Below, in pieces: positions 7,130 through 14,312 of a stretch of 15,531 bases of DNA. Numbering within the stretch: position 1 is the first letter of the stretch; every line of letters starts with the position of its first letter. A model generated the notes under the pieces. It was not told the origin of the DNA, did no database searches, and was given only the letters and a program-made list of their open reading frames with translations. This stretch comes from Elusimicrobia bacterium RIFCSPLOWO2_12_FULL_59_9 (lineage in GTDB: Bacteria > Elusimicrobiota > Elusimicrobia > O2-12-FULL-59-9): positions 1 to 15,531 of the forward strand of contig MGUX01000118.1 in assembly GCA_001800185.1 (NCBI GenBank). The letters run 5' to 3'. The position numbers were made by a program, and so were the translations under genes.

Positions 7130-7154
7130 GAGGACGCCTGAAAGCGGCGTCCTC
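7130..7154 (+). terminator. hairpin between PAP2 gene and coiled-coil gene
   Basis: GAGGACGCC (7130-7138) pairs perfectly with GGCGTCCTC (7146-7154) over a seven-base loop, followed by a weak T-rich stretch (CGTTCTGTTT). It is probably the terminator of the sugar/lipid cluster. A possible TTGAAA (7097-7102) and a poor -10 just upstream would instead put the hairpin in the leader of the next gene. The rest of 7047-7182 shows nothing else. Confidence 0.45.
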
Positions 7155-7182
7155 CGTTCTGTTTATAGACCGCGTTTAAACT

Positions 7183-9744
7183 ATGGAAGGCCCCGACAAG
7201 TTTATCGATCCGGCGACCATCACCGACGTCGAGACGGCCAAGCTCGCGCTGCGCTGGGCGCTTGAGCGCATTTATACCCTCCAGGATGAGATAGCCCCGG
7301 TCAAAGAAGGCCTGCAAGCCGAAAAGCAAGCCGCCCAGAACCTGCGCGCCCAATTGGTTGAAAAGGACGCCACGCTGCGCCGTTGGCAGGAGACCATGCG
7401 CACCTGGGAATCCAATTGGAAGGAGCGCGAGGTTCTGGAAAAGGAGCTCAGGGAAAAGCTTCGGGTGGAGATCACCGAGGAAAAAAGCGACGACTGGAAA
7501 AAGGTGCGCGGAGGGCTCGAGCAGATCATCGGCCATTTGGAAAGAGAGCTGCACGAAAGGGAGATGGAGCTCATCCGCGTTCAAAACGACGGCTTCTCCC
7601 AGGCCGAGGCTTTGCGGCGGCAGCACGAGCGCGACCTGCGGGAGGCCGTCGACAAGCACCAGCAGGCCCAGGAGGAGTTTAAGCGCGTGCTGGAGGAGCG
7701 TCTTCGCATTCAGGAAGAGAACCTGCAAAGCCGCTACCAATCCAGAGAGACGGCCATCATCAAGCAGGTGCAGGAGGAGTTGGAGCGGGAAAGGGAGAAT
7801 TTAAAAAAGCAGTGGGAGCAGGGGCTTGAGGCCGCCGAAAAGGCCCGGCGCCAGCGCCAGGAAAAGCTGGAGCAGGAGCATCAGGAGAAGGAAGAAGACC
7901 GGCTGCGCTTCTGGCAGGGGCGCAAAGACGCTTTGGAAGCTGAATATGTTGATAAGGTGAAGGCTGCCAAAGTGGAGATGGAAAAGAAGTTCGCGCAGGA
8001 CCGGGCCGGCCTGGACAAGCACCGGGCGAGCCTGCTGGAGAGTTTTGAGAAAAGGGAAAAAGAGCTGCTCGAGACCCGCACCTCTTTGGAAACGGAGTTT
8101 TTAGACAAGTCCAAGAACCGGGAGAGGGAGCTTCAGGAAAAGCATTTCCAGTTCGCCGAGGAGCTCAAGGCGCGGCAAATGGAGGAGTTGCGCGAAAAGG
8201 AAAAAAAGATTTCCGAGTATTGGCAGGCCAAAAACGCGCAGGTGGAAAAAGAATACACCGCGTTCCAGGTCCGCCGCGAGAGGGAGCTTCAAACCGTCTA
8301 CGCTGAAAGGATGAACCGGCACGAGGTCGAGCTGGGCCGCCGGCAGGCGGAGCTTGAGCGGCAATTTTCCGACAAGCTGCGCGGTATGGAGGATCAGATC
8401 GCCGCCGGGCGCCTGGAGTGGGTCCAGCGTCAGGAGGAGAGGGCCCAGGCGCAAAGGAAGGCGCTTGAGGAGAGCTACCACCAGAAGGCGGAGCAGCATT
8501 GGCAGGAGATGGAAGAGCAGCTTCGCGCCCGGGAGGAAAGGCGCCAGGGCGAGTTCGTCCAGCGCAAGGCCGTCCTGGAGAAAAGATTCCGCCAATTGGA
8601 GGAAAAACACGCGGAGAACGCCAAACAGATCGATTCTGGGCTTCAAGAGGACTTCTCAGCTAAGCAGGCTGACGCGGAAAAGCAGAACCAAATCTGGCTG
8701 ACCGCGGAGGGACGGCGGCTGGAGGCCGCTTTTGAGGAGAAGCGCCGGGGCCTGGAGGAAGAATCCCGCAAGCTGAGAGAGGATTTTGAATCCGACAAGG
8801 TCCGCTTTTTATCGGAGACTCAAAACCAAAAACACACTATGGCCGCCGAAACCAAAGCCTGGAAGCTTCAGGAGGAGCAGAAGCTGCAAGAGGAGCTTCG
8901 CCTGGGACGGGCCGCTTTGGAGCAGGAGTTGCGCCAAAAGGAGGAAGACCTCCGCGGGCAGGCGCTGGAGCAGGAAAAGCAGATGCGCGGCGCTTTGGCC
9001 TTGAAAGAAAAGGATTTGCAGGAGCATATGAACCGGCGCTGGCTGGACAGGGAGAAGGAGTGGGAGGAAGTTTTGGTCCGGGAGCGCCTCAATGTGGAGG
9101 AGGAGCGGCAGGCGCTCAAAGAATTCCGGCAGAATAAGGAGCAGGAGCTTCAGGCCGAAAGAGTTCGCGTGCAAAGCGAGCTCAAGAAAGCTCTGGAGGC
9201 GCAGGAATCCAAACTGGCCGGAGGCTACCAGCGCGACCTGGGGACGCGGGAACGCGCCCTGCGCGCGGACCTGGATCGCCGCCAGTCCGGGCTGGAAAAG
9301 CAGATTTATGAAAAGGAAAGGCAGATGCAGCAACGTTGGCAGGAGCAGGAGCAGACGTGGGTGAACCGGGAGACGGAACTGCGCTGGACTCTTAACGAGC
9401 AGCATTTGCAATGGCTCAAGACGCATGAAAAACGCCTGGAAAAGGAAAAAGCGGCCTGGGAAGAGCAGCGCCAAAAGGAGCTGGATGAGAAGGTGAAGGA
9501 TCTGGAGCTTCAATTTCAACGCAAGGCACACGAAACGGATGCGGCTTTCAAGGAAAAGAGCCGCCACATTGAGTCGGAGCGTCTTATTAAGGAGGGAGAG
9601 GTTTTGAAGAACGCGGAAGAAAAACTGGAGCGCCAAAGGCGCGATTTCGAGCAAACCTTCCTAGACCGCGAAAAAGAGTTCGAGAAGAAATATTCAGAGC
9701 AAGAAAAGAAGTGGCTCGCCAAGCTGACCGCCAAGCCCGGCTAA
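7183..9744 (+). CDS. giant coiled-coil protein of unknown function
   Basis: An 853-residue, highly charged protein (Glu, Arg, Lys, Gln) that I cannot assign to a named family. The short N-terminal region (about residues 1-40: MEGPDKFIDPATITDVET) holds the first three prolines. From there to residue 852 I find no proline, and no cysteine anywhere, so one almost continuous helix of about 810 residues is expected, over 100 nm if fully extended. Repeating EKEREL/QEEL/RW motifs and recurrent tryptophans (EYWQAK, QHWQEM, RRWLDR, QRWQEQ, KKWLAK) run throughout. There is no signal peptide or membrane helix. The N-terminal segment may be a small docking domain. Candidate roles are a cytoskeletal or scaffold filament (crescentin-like) or a structural spacer, by composition only. 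It stands alone between a hairpin and the mobile island; no Shine-Dalgarno is evident before the ATG. Confidence 0.85.
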   Translation: MEGPDKFIDPATITDVETAKLALRWALERIYTLQDEIAPVKEGLQAEKQAAQNLRAQLVEKDATLRRWQETMRTWESNWKEREVLEKELREKLRVEITEEKSDDWKKVRGGLEQIIGHLERELHEREMELIRVQNDGFSQAEALRRQHERDLREAVDKHQQAQEEFKRVLEERLRIQEENLQSRYQSRETAIIKQVQEELERERENLKKQWEQGLEAAEKARRQRQEKLEQEHQEKEEDRLRFWQGRKDALEAEYVDKVKAAKVEMEKKFAQDRAGLDKHRASLLESFEKREKELLETRTSLETEFLDKSKNRERELQEKHFQFAEELKARQMEELREKEKKISEYWQAKNAQVEKEYTAFQVRRERELQTVYAERMNRHEVELGRRQAELERQFSDKLRGMEDQIAAGRLEWVQRQEERAQAQRKALEESYHQKAEQHWQEMEEQLRAREERRQGEFVQRKAVLEKRFRQLEEKHAENAKQIDSGLQEDFSAKQADAEKQNQIWLTAEGRRLEAAFEEKRRGLEEESRKLREDFESDKVRFLSETQNQKHTMAAETKAWKLQEEQKLQEELRLGRAALEQELRQKEEDLRGQALEQEKQMRGALALKEKDLQEHMNRRWLDREKEWEEVLVRERLNVEEERQALKEFRQNKEQELQAERVRVQSELKKALEAQESKLAGGYQRDLGTRERALRADLDRRQSGLEKQIYEKERQMQQRWQEQEQTWVNRETELRWTLNEQHLQWLKTHEKRLEKEKAAWEEQRQKELDEKVKDLELQFQRKAHETDAAFKEKSRHIESERLIKEGEVLKNAEEKLERQRRDFEQTFLDREKEFEKKYSEQEKKWLAKLTAKPG

Positions 9745-9787
9745 CCCGCCCCCTCCGCAGTCGTATGTATAGTGGGGAACCCAACGG

Positions 9788-10270
9788 ATGGAAGAGGCAA
9801 AAGAACCTATCCAGATCACGCCCGGCACGGAGGGACGGCTCATCGTCCGACTGCCCTACACCGCCGAGCGCGTGACGAAGATCAAGACCATCAGCGGGCG
9901 CCTCTGGCATGGCCCGGAGAAGTATTGGAGCGTCCCCCACGGGGGCGACATTCCGGCGCGTCTGCTGGCCCTCTTTGCTGGGGAGAAGGTCGAACTGGCC
10001 CAAGAAATACGCCCCAAGAACATCGTCCCCTCCGACCTTCTTGAGCGAGTCCACGAAGCGGTCCGGTCCCGCCATCTGAGCCCGAACACCGAAGAGGCTT
10101 ATGTCGGCTGGATTCGGCGCTTCACCCGGCACGCCGGACCACGACCGGAAGAACTCGGGGAGGCTGAGATCGGGCGGTTCCTCTCGAGTCTGGCGGCGTG
10201 TCAACTCATTCGAAAATGTTACCGAAATAGGGGACAGGTCGTGAGCCGTTTTTGCCTCCATTGTTGTTGA
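9788..10270 (+). pseudogene. truncated tyrosine integrase (N-terminal part only)
   Basis: The first 137 or so residues look like the N-terminal half of a tyrosine recombinase of the integron-integrase-like type. An initial region (IKTISGRLWHGPEKYWSVP) resembles the small substrate-recognition domain found in some integrases. It is followed by a SAM-like core-binding domain (LLERVHEAVRSRHLSPNTEEAYVGWIRRF, shown here only as a signature at residues about 82-110). Homology stops inside FLSSLA near base 10198, where foreign sequence begins; the frame then runs on to a chance stop at 10270. The catalytic domain with R-HxxR-Y is absent from the whole window, so the gene is dead. GGGGAA ten bases before the ATG supports the start. 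Confidence 0.7.
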
Positions 10271-10310
10271 TTTTTCGAGAAGAAAGCCGTCGTCGGCCGT
10301 TTCTCTTTTC
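10199..10310. mobile_element. possible terminal fragment of another insertion sequence
   Basis: These 112 bases lie between the break in the integrase (10198) and the ISL3 left terminal repeat (10311). They start with TGTCAACTCATTCGAAAATG, which has the look of an IS end (TG start, IS21-like style), and contain GGGGACAGG. No ORF is present. The assignment rests on position and end-like appearance only. Confidence 0.3.
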
Positions 10311-10332
10311 GGCTCATGACAGAAAATTATGA
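10311..10332 (+). repeat. ISL3 terminal inverted repeat, transposase 3' side
   Basis: Identical in inverted orientation to 15246-15267 over 22 bases. The transposase stop codon (TCA on the plus strand, 10314-10316) lies inside it. Confidence 0.9.
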
Positions 10333-10865
10333 GCAGGCGTCCATCCCCAAGGATGGAAACGACCCATCCACGGGGTACAGGCTTGGATAATCTTGAGCTT
10401 CATATACTCCTTGTCTCTGTAGCCGTAAGCCCTGCGGATGACGTTCTTGGCCTTGAGGTTCGTTGACTCGATGTACCCGAGCGAAACTTTCTTGTCGCAA
10501 TACGCCAGGATGCCCTCGAAATGGCTCTCAACCATGCGGGCGAACTTGTGGTAGGCCTTGAGGCGGCTCCATTTGAGCTGCTCAACCCAGGCGTCGAAAA
10601 ATCGCCGCGCGCAGGTCTTCGACTTGTAAGACCACAGGTGGTTGAAGGACTCCTTGAGCACATGGGCCTTGAGGAGCTTGCGGCTGGCGCCGAGAAGATC
10701 GTCGAGGGCTTCCCTCGCCTTGCCCCGGACGTGGGCTTTGCGCGAGAGCAGGATGAACTTCTTGCCCGCCAGCAGCCCTTTGAAGCGTCCGGCCGCTTTG
10801 CCCAATTCCGCCTTGCGGACTTTGTTCAAGGCCTCCAGCAGATGTCGGATCACATGGAACTTGTC
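10314..10865 (-). pseudogene. ISL3 transposase, C-terminal part
   Basis: Codes about 183 residues from DKFHVIRHLLEALNKVRKAE to the stop. Joined in frame to the N-terminal part at 14305-15021 it restores a transposase of about 420 residues. The third catalytic acidic residue is Glu370 of the rebuilt protein, in GYIESTNLKAKNVIRRAYGY, the usual ISL3 context (IEgxNxxxK). Downstream GYRDKEYMKLKI is also typical. The open frame continues upstream into the RIT inverted repeat to an ATG at 10958, but those residues (about 30) are accidental. Transposition activity is lost unless the RIT element excises precisely. Confidence 0.85.
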
Positions 10866-10867
10866 GT
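10861..10867 (+). repeat. 7-bp target duplication, left copy
   Basis: TTGTCGT, matching 14306-14312. In the uninterrupted transposase gene it would occur once, encoding the YDK of YDKFHV on the minus strand. Seven bases suits the 6-8 bp crossover region of tyrosine recombinases. Confidence 0.75.
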
Positions 10868-10892
10868 TATGTGCGGCCGCACATAACGACAA
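10861..10892. repeat. 32-bp perfect palindrome at RIT left tip
   Basis: The two 16-base arms are exact reverse complements. The middle 18 bases (TATGTGCGGCCGCACATA) are bracketed by TTGTCGT and its inverse ACGACAA. The right end of the RIT element has no counterpart, so this is an extra segment at the left junction. The half TATGTGCGG resembles the outer tip of the RIT terminal repeat (TATGTGGTGGCC). Confidence 0.9.
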
Positions 10893-10934
10893 ATATGTGG
10901 TGGCCGCGCTTATGTTGCGTAGCCATCGAAAACC
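10886..10934 (+). repeat. RIT terminal inverted repeat, left
   Basis: 49 bases identical to the inverse of 14264-14312, starting ACGACAAATATGTGGTGG; similarity decays beyond. The outermost seven bases match the inverse of the target duplication, so the element-specific repeat may be the inner 42 bases. It includes CTTATGTTGCGT (10909-10920), a probable recombinase-binding core. Confidence 0.9.
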
Positions 10935-10961
10935 GTTTGGCGGCTTAGGTTTTTCCACAGA

Positions 10962-10990
10962 TTGACCTCACATAAGTTCCCCTGTTACAT
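10962..10990 (+). promoter_or_regulatory. possible ritA promoter overlapping an inner end repeat
   Basis: TTGACC (10962-10967, five of six) with TTACAT 17 bases downstream (10985-10990, a weak -10). CTCACATAAG (10967-10976), an inverted relative of the outer CTTATGT motif, lies in the spacer. Recombinase bound there could repress the operon. This is inference from position. Confidence 0.4.
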
Positions 10991-11025
10991 GATCGGAAAC
11001 CCCAAAACGGGGAGGAGGTCCAATC

Positions 11026-12270
11026 ATGTACGAACAGTGGTTCAGGAACCCCAGCACCGTAGCTCGTTACGAATCCGCGCCATATGCCGAAGATCGCAAG
11101 CGCTTTCTCATGCGTTACGCTCAGCAAGGTTATGCGCCCCGAAGTCTGGCTGACATGGCGTCGACGCTTCTTGCGGTCGTCGGCGCGCTTGATCGTCATC
11201 CGGATCAGAAGCTGACACCTGACCAAGTAAGGGCGATCACCGACCGATTGGCCAGTCGGCATTGTCGGCAAGACGGCGGCCGCAGCCCAGACACGGCGGA
11301 CAAATTCCGCCACCTGGCGATTCAATGGCTTCGCTTTGTTGGTCGCCTTCGGGACCCCATCCCCTTGTCGGCGTCTTCCTTGAGCCAGCTCGACGATTTC
11401 TCCGCATGGATGGAGCGCGAGCGAGGCCTCTCTCCGATAACCATCTGGAGGCGATATAGGTGCATCAGGCAATTTCTCCGTTGGTACGAGGGGAAAGGGC
11501 GTCCGATCTCCGACGTCCAGGTCACGGATATCGATGGCTACCTCGCTCAACATGGAGCTACCCGATGGAGCCGGGTGAGCGTGGTCAATAATGCCGGCGC
11601 ACTGAAGGCCTTTTTTCGATTCGCTGGAATGCGAGGCTGGTGTCACCTGTCGATAGCCGATGCCATCCGAGGACCACGGCTCTTCAGCCGGGAAGACGTT
11701 CCCTCGGGTCCGTCCTGGGAGGACGTCCAGCGTCTCATTGCCAGCTTGGATACGGAGCGGCCGCGCGACATCCGGGATCGTCCTGCCGTGATGCTCTTGG
11801 CCATCTATGGGCTGCGGGTTGGCGAGGTCTCGCAATTGAAGCTTGAAGACATCGACTGGGAACGTGACCAGATATTGATCCGCCGTCCCAAACTGCGACG
11901 AGCTCAGACATATCCCCTGGTGACCATCGTAGGCAACGCGATCCTTCGATACCTGCGGTCGGCCCGACCTCGCTGCCAGCGTCGCGAGGTGTTTCTGTCC
12001 TCGAAAGCTCCATTCCAGCCCGTATCCCAAGGTGCTCTCTATGAAACGATCAGCCAACACACGAGGCAGCTTGGTATTTTCCTGCCGCATAGGGGACCCC
12101 ACGCTCTTCGTCACGCATGCGCCACCCACCTCTTGGCCCAGGGTTGCTCGCTTAAGGAAATCGGTGATCTCTTGGGGCATCGTAGCTCCTCGGCGACTCG
12201 AATCTACGCCAAAGTGGATATGAAAGGACTGCGCGAGGTGGCCACCTTCGATCTGGGAGGCCTGCTATGA
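11026..12270 (+). CDS. ritA: RIT tyrosine recombinase A
   Basis: A 414-residue tyrosine site-specific recombinase, the first gene of the trio. The N-terminal region (about 1-120) is longer than in the two partners. A core-binding domain (about 120-225) precedes the catalytic domain. Visible catalytic residues: Arg264 in YGLRVGEVSQL, His359 and Arg362 in HALRHACATHLL, His385 in LLGHRSS, and Tyr394 in TRIYAKVD. The set is complete. GGAGGAGG (11011-11018) lies seven bases before the ATG, a strong ribosome binding site. The stop overlaps the next start (ATGA). Its likely job is integration/excision of the element together with RitB and RitC; the division of labour in RIT elements is not known to me. 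Confidence 0.88.
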   Translation: MYEQWFRNPSTVARYESAPYAEDRKRFLMRYAQQGYAPRSLADMASTLLAVVGALDRHPDQKLTPDQVRAITDRLASRHCRQDGGRSPDTADKFRHLAIQWLRFVGRLRDPIPLSASSLSQLDDFSAWMERERGLSPITIWRRYRCIRQFLRWYEGKGRPISDVQVTDIDGYLAQHGATRWSRVSVVNNAGALKAFFRFAGMRGWCHLSIADAIRGPRLFSREDVPSGPSWEDVQRLIASLDTERPRDIRDRPAVMLLAIYGLRVGEVSQLKLEDIDWERDQILIRRPKLRRAQTYPLVTIVGNAILRYLRSARPRCQRREVFLSSKAPFQPVSQGALYETISQHTRQLGIFLPHRGPHALRHACATHLLAQGCSLKEIGDLLGHRSSSATRIYAKVDMKGLREVATFDLGGLL

Positions 12271-13214
12271 AGCTCGCGCGGCTTGCTGACGAGTACATAA
12301 GATTCAAGCGCTCCCTCGGCATGCGGTTCTCAACGGAGCCGGTGGTCCTCAAATGCTTCTGCCAGGCTATGGGCGATATTGATGTCGGTGAGGTTAGCCC
12401 ATCCCAGATGCTCGCCTTTCTCAATGGGAAGGGTCCCATCACGACCTTCTGGCATCAAAAGTTCGTCATGCTCAAAGGCCTCTACGGCTTCGCCGTTGCC
12501 AGGGGTTATGCCACCTCCGCGCCCCTGCCTACAGTGCTGCCCAAGCGGCCGTCTGGCTTGGTGCCCTATATCTACACCGTCGATGAACTGCGTCGTATTT
12601 TGCAAGCGACGCCGTCGCTCTCTTCCCGCCTTAATCCTCTCCGCCCCGCGATCATGCGCGCTCTGCTGCTCCTCCTCTATGGATCGGGACTCCGTATAGG
12701 CGAGGCCCTGGCGCTCACGCTCGCCGACGTAGATTTGTCTGCCGGTCTCTTGCACATCCGCGACAGCAAGTTCTTCAAAAGCCGACTGGTGCCAATCGGC
12801 TCTCGGCTCGTCGCCGAACTGGAGGGCTATGCCAGAAAGCGCAGGCAGGTGTTGCCATGCCCAGGTGGCGTGGACTCCGCCTTCTTTGCCACGCGCAAGG
12901 GTACCGCCATGTCGGTCCGTCAAGCGGACGTGGTCTTCCGGCGACTGCGCGGATGGGCGGATGTCCATCGTGAACCGCAGGCGCGTTATCAGCCGAGAAT
13001 CCATGATATTCGCCACACGTTCGCCGTGCATAGGATGACGTCTTGGTATCGGCAGGGAGCCGACGTGCAGCGCCTCCTGCCGCGGCTCTCGACCTATCTC
13101 GGGCACGACAACATTGTCTTTACCCAGCGCTATCTGACCATGACGCTGGAACTGCTGCAGGAAGCGAATCATCGCTTCGAACGCTACGCCTTCCCGGAGG
13201 TAAGCCATGTCTGA
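12267..13214 (+). CDS. ritB: RIT tyrosine recombinase B
   Basis: A 315-residue tyrosine recombinase. The core-binding part spans about residues 1-95 (MKLARLADEYIRFKRSLGM is typical of second-position RIT recombinases). Catalytic residues: Arg143 in YGSGLRIGEALAL, His246 and Arg249 in IHDIRHTFAVHR, His280 in YLGHDNI, Tyr289 in TQRYLTMT; complete. An insertion of about 12 residues (WYRQGADVQRLLPRL region) sits between the HxxR and the GH motif. The start overlaps ritA by four bases (ATGA) and the end overlaps ritC by eight, so all three are co-translated. Confidence 0.87.
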   Translation: MKLARLADEYIRFKRSLGMRFSTEPVVLKCFCQAMGDIDVGEVSPSQMLAFLNGKGPITTFWHQKFVMLKGLYGFAVARGYATSAPLPTVLPKRPSGLVPYIYTVDELRRILQATPSLSSRLNPLRPAIMRALLLLLYGSGLRIGEALALTLADVDLSAGLLHIRDSKFFKSRLVPIGSRLVAELEGYARKRRQVLPCPGGVDSAFFATRKGTAMSVRQADVVFRRLRGWADVHREPQARYQPRIHDIRHTFAVHRMTSWYRQGADVQRLLPRLSTYLGHDNIVFTQRYLTMTLELLQEANHRFERYAFPEVSHV

Positions 13215-14205
13215 TGCAACCCTAATCGGTCCTTGGATTCGCCGCTTTCTCATGGAGCACGTGGTGGCCGAGCGCAACCTGGCGCGCAACACCCAGGCAA
13301 GCTACCGCGATGCGCTGGCCCTGCTGCTTCCGTTCGTTGCCGTCAGAGCTCACAAGCCTGTCGATAGGCTCGCAGTCGAGCATATCGCGCCGGAAATGGT
13401 CCGCGCGTTCTTGCTTTACCTTGAGCAAGATCGGAAATGTTCCGTTGCCACTCGCAACCAACGTCTGGCCGCCATCCATGCGCTGGCCAGGTTTATTGCC
13501 GGGCGCAGCCCCGAGCATATCTCCTGGTGTGCCGAGGTTCGCGCCATTCCGTTTAAGAAATCGTCGAAGCCCGTTATGTCCTACCTCGACAAAACAGAAA
13601 TGGACGCCCTGCTCGAAACTCCGACTCGCAGCTCGGCGCAAGGACTCCGTGACTACGCGCTGCTGCTTTTCCTCTATAACACCGGGGCTCGAGCCAGCGA
13701 GGCCGCGCATGCGACCATCGCGGACTTGAGCCTGGAAGGATCTCCCTCGGTCAAGCTTGTAGGAAAGGCTGGCAAGATCCGGCATTGTCCTCTTTGGTTC
13801 TCGACGTGCGACGTGCTGGCTCGCCTCGTGGCCGGTCGCCAAGCCAACGAAACGGTCTTCCTCAACCGGCTGGGCCAGCCGATCACGCGCTTCGGGATCA
13901 ACACCATGGTCAGGCGTTACGCGGATAAGGTAGGCCACCGAGCCCCTTCCCTGGCAACCAAGGAAGTTACGGCTCACACGATCCGCCACACGACGGCGGT
14001 GCACCTGCTTCGCGCCGGGGTGGACATCAATACTATTCGGGCGTGGCTCGGCCATGTGTCCCTCAACACCACGCACATTTACGCCGAAATCGATCTCGAG
14101 ATGAAGGCCAAGGCCCTTGCTCACTGCGAAATTCCGACGGCTATCCTGCCCAGGGCGCAGTGGCGCAATAACCCAGGCGTCATGGCATTTCTGAAAGCGC
14201 TGTAG
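13207..14205 (+). CDS. ritC: RIT tyrosine recombinase C (XerC/D-like)
   Basis: A 332-residue tyrosine recombinase, the most XerC/D-like of the three. A core-binding domain occupies about residues 1-110 (RNTQASYRDALALLLPF). Catalytic residues: Arg162 in YNTGARASEAAH, His257 and Arg260 in HTIRHTTAVHLLRAG, His283 in WLGHVS, Tyr292 in THIYAEID; complete. GGAGG (13196-13200) lies six bases before the ATG, inside the end of ritB. The stop is about 60 bases before the right inverted repeat, so the operon fills the element. Confidence 0.88.
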   Translation: MSDATLIGPWIRRFLMEHVVAERNLARNTQASYRDALALLLPFVAVRAHKPVDRLAVEHIAPEMVRAFLLYLEQDRKCSVATRNQRLAAIHALARFIAGRSPEHISWCAEVRAIPFKKSSKPVMSYLDKTEMDALLETPTRSSAQGLRDYALLLFLYNTGARASEAAHATIADLSLEGSPSVKLVGKAGKIRHCPLWFSTCDVLARLVAGRQANETVFLNRLGQPITRFGINTMVRRYADKVGHRAPSLATKEVTAHTIRHTTAVHLLRAGVDINTIRAWLGHVSLNTTHIYAEIDLEMKAKALAHCEIPTAILPRAQWRNNPGVMAFLKAL

Positions 14206-14222
14206 GGGAAGGAGGGACTCCG

Positions 14223-14288
14223 TTATGTTGCGTCCAGAAGGTGAAATTCCGAGGAAGCCCAATGGTTTTCGATGGCTACGCAACATAA
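14223..14288. repeat. inner/outer inverted pair in RIT right end
   Basis: TTATGTTGCGT (14223-14233) is the exact inverse of ACGCAACATAA (14278-14288), which is part of the right terminal repeat. The two are about 55 bases apart. The left end has a similar pair (10909-10920 with the weaker 10967-10976), suggesting two recombinase-binding positions per end. Confidence 0.75.
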
Positions 14289-14312
14289 GCGCGGCCACCA
14301 CATATTTGTCGT
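14264..14312 (-). repeat. RIT terminal inverted repeat, right
   Basis: 49 bases identical to the inverse of 10886-10934. Its last seven bases (TTGTCGT, 14306-14312) are the right copy of the target duplication and belong to the split transposase gene. Confidence 0.9.

Larger units (their letters stand above)
10868..14305 (+). mobile_element. RIT element (recombinase in trio)
   Basis: Three overlapping same-strand tyrosine recombinase genes (414, 315 and 332 residues) and no other gene, framed by near-terminal 49-bp perfect inverted repeats and a 7-bp target duplication. This is the architecture described for RIT elements, whose genes are called ritA, ritB and ritC. The insertion splits an ISL3 transposase on the opposite strand. 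All three reading frames and catalytic residues are intact and the repeats are identical, so the insertion looks recent and the element possibly active. Confidence 0.88.

Noticed and set aside
7105..9654. Long minus-strand ORFs opposite the coiled-coil gene, leucine-rich
   Set aside because: Lys/Glu/Gln-rich coding gives open antisense frames with Leu/Phe/Ser bias; no start signals or family features.
9745..10310. Integron with attC sites next to the integrase
   Set aside because: No attC-like imperfect palindromes or cassette genes are visible, and the integrase lacks its catalytic half.
10314..10958. 214-residue ORF taken as a complete transposase
   Set aside because: The first 30 or so residues come from the RIT inverted repeat and palindrome; real transposase sequence begins at DKFHV (10865).
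10868..14305. Tn554-type transposon (tnpABC)
   Set aside because: In Tn554 the third protein is not a recombinase; here all three have full tyrosine-recombinase catalytic sets, which fits RIT.
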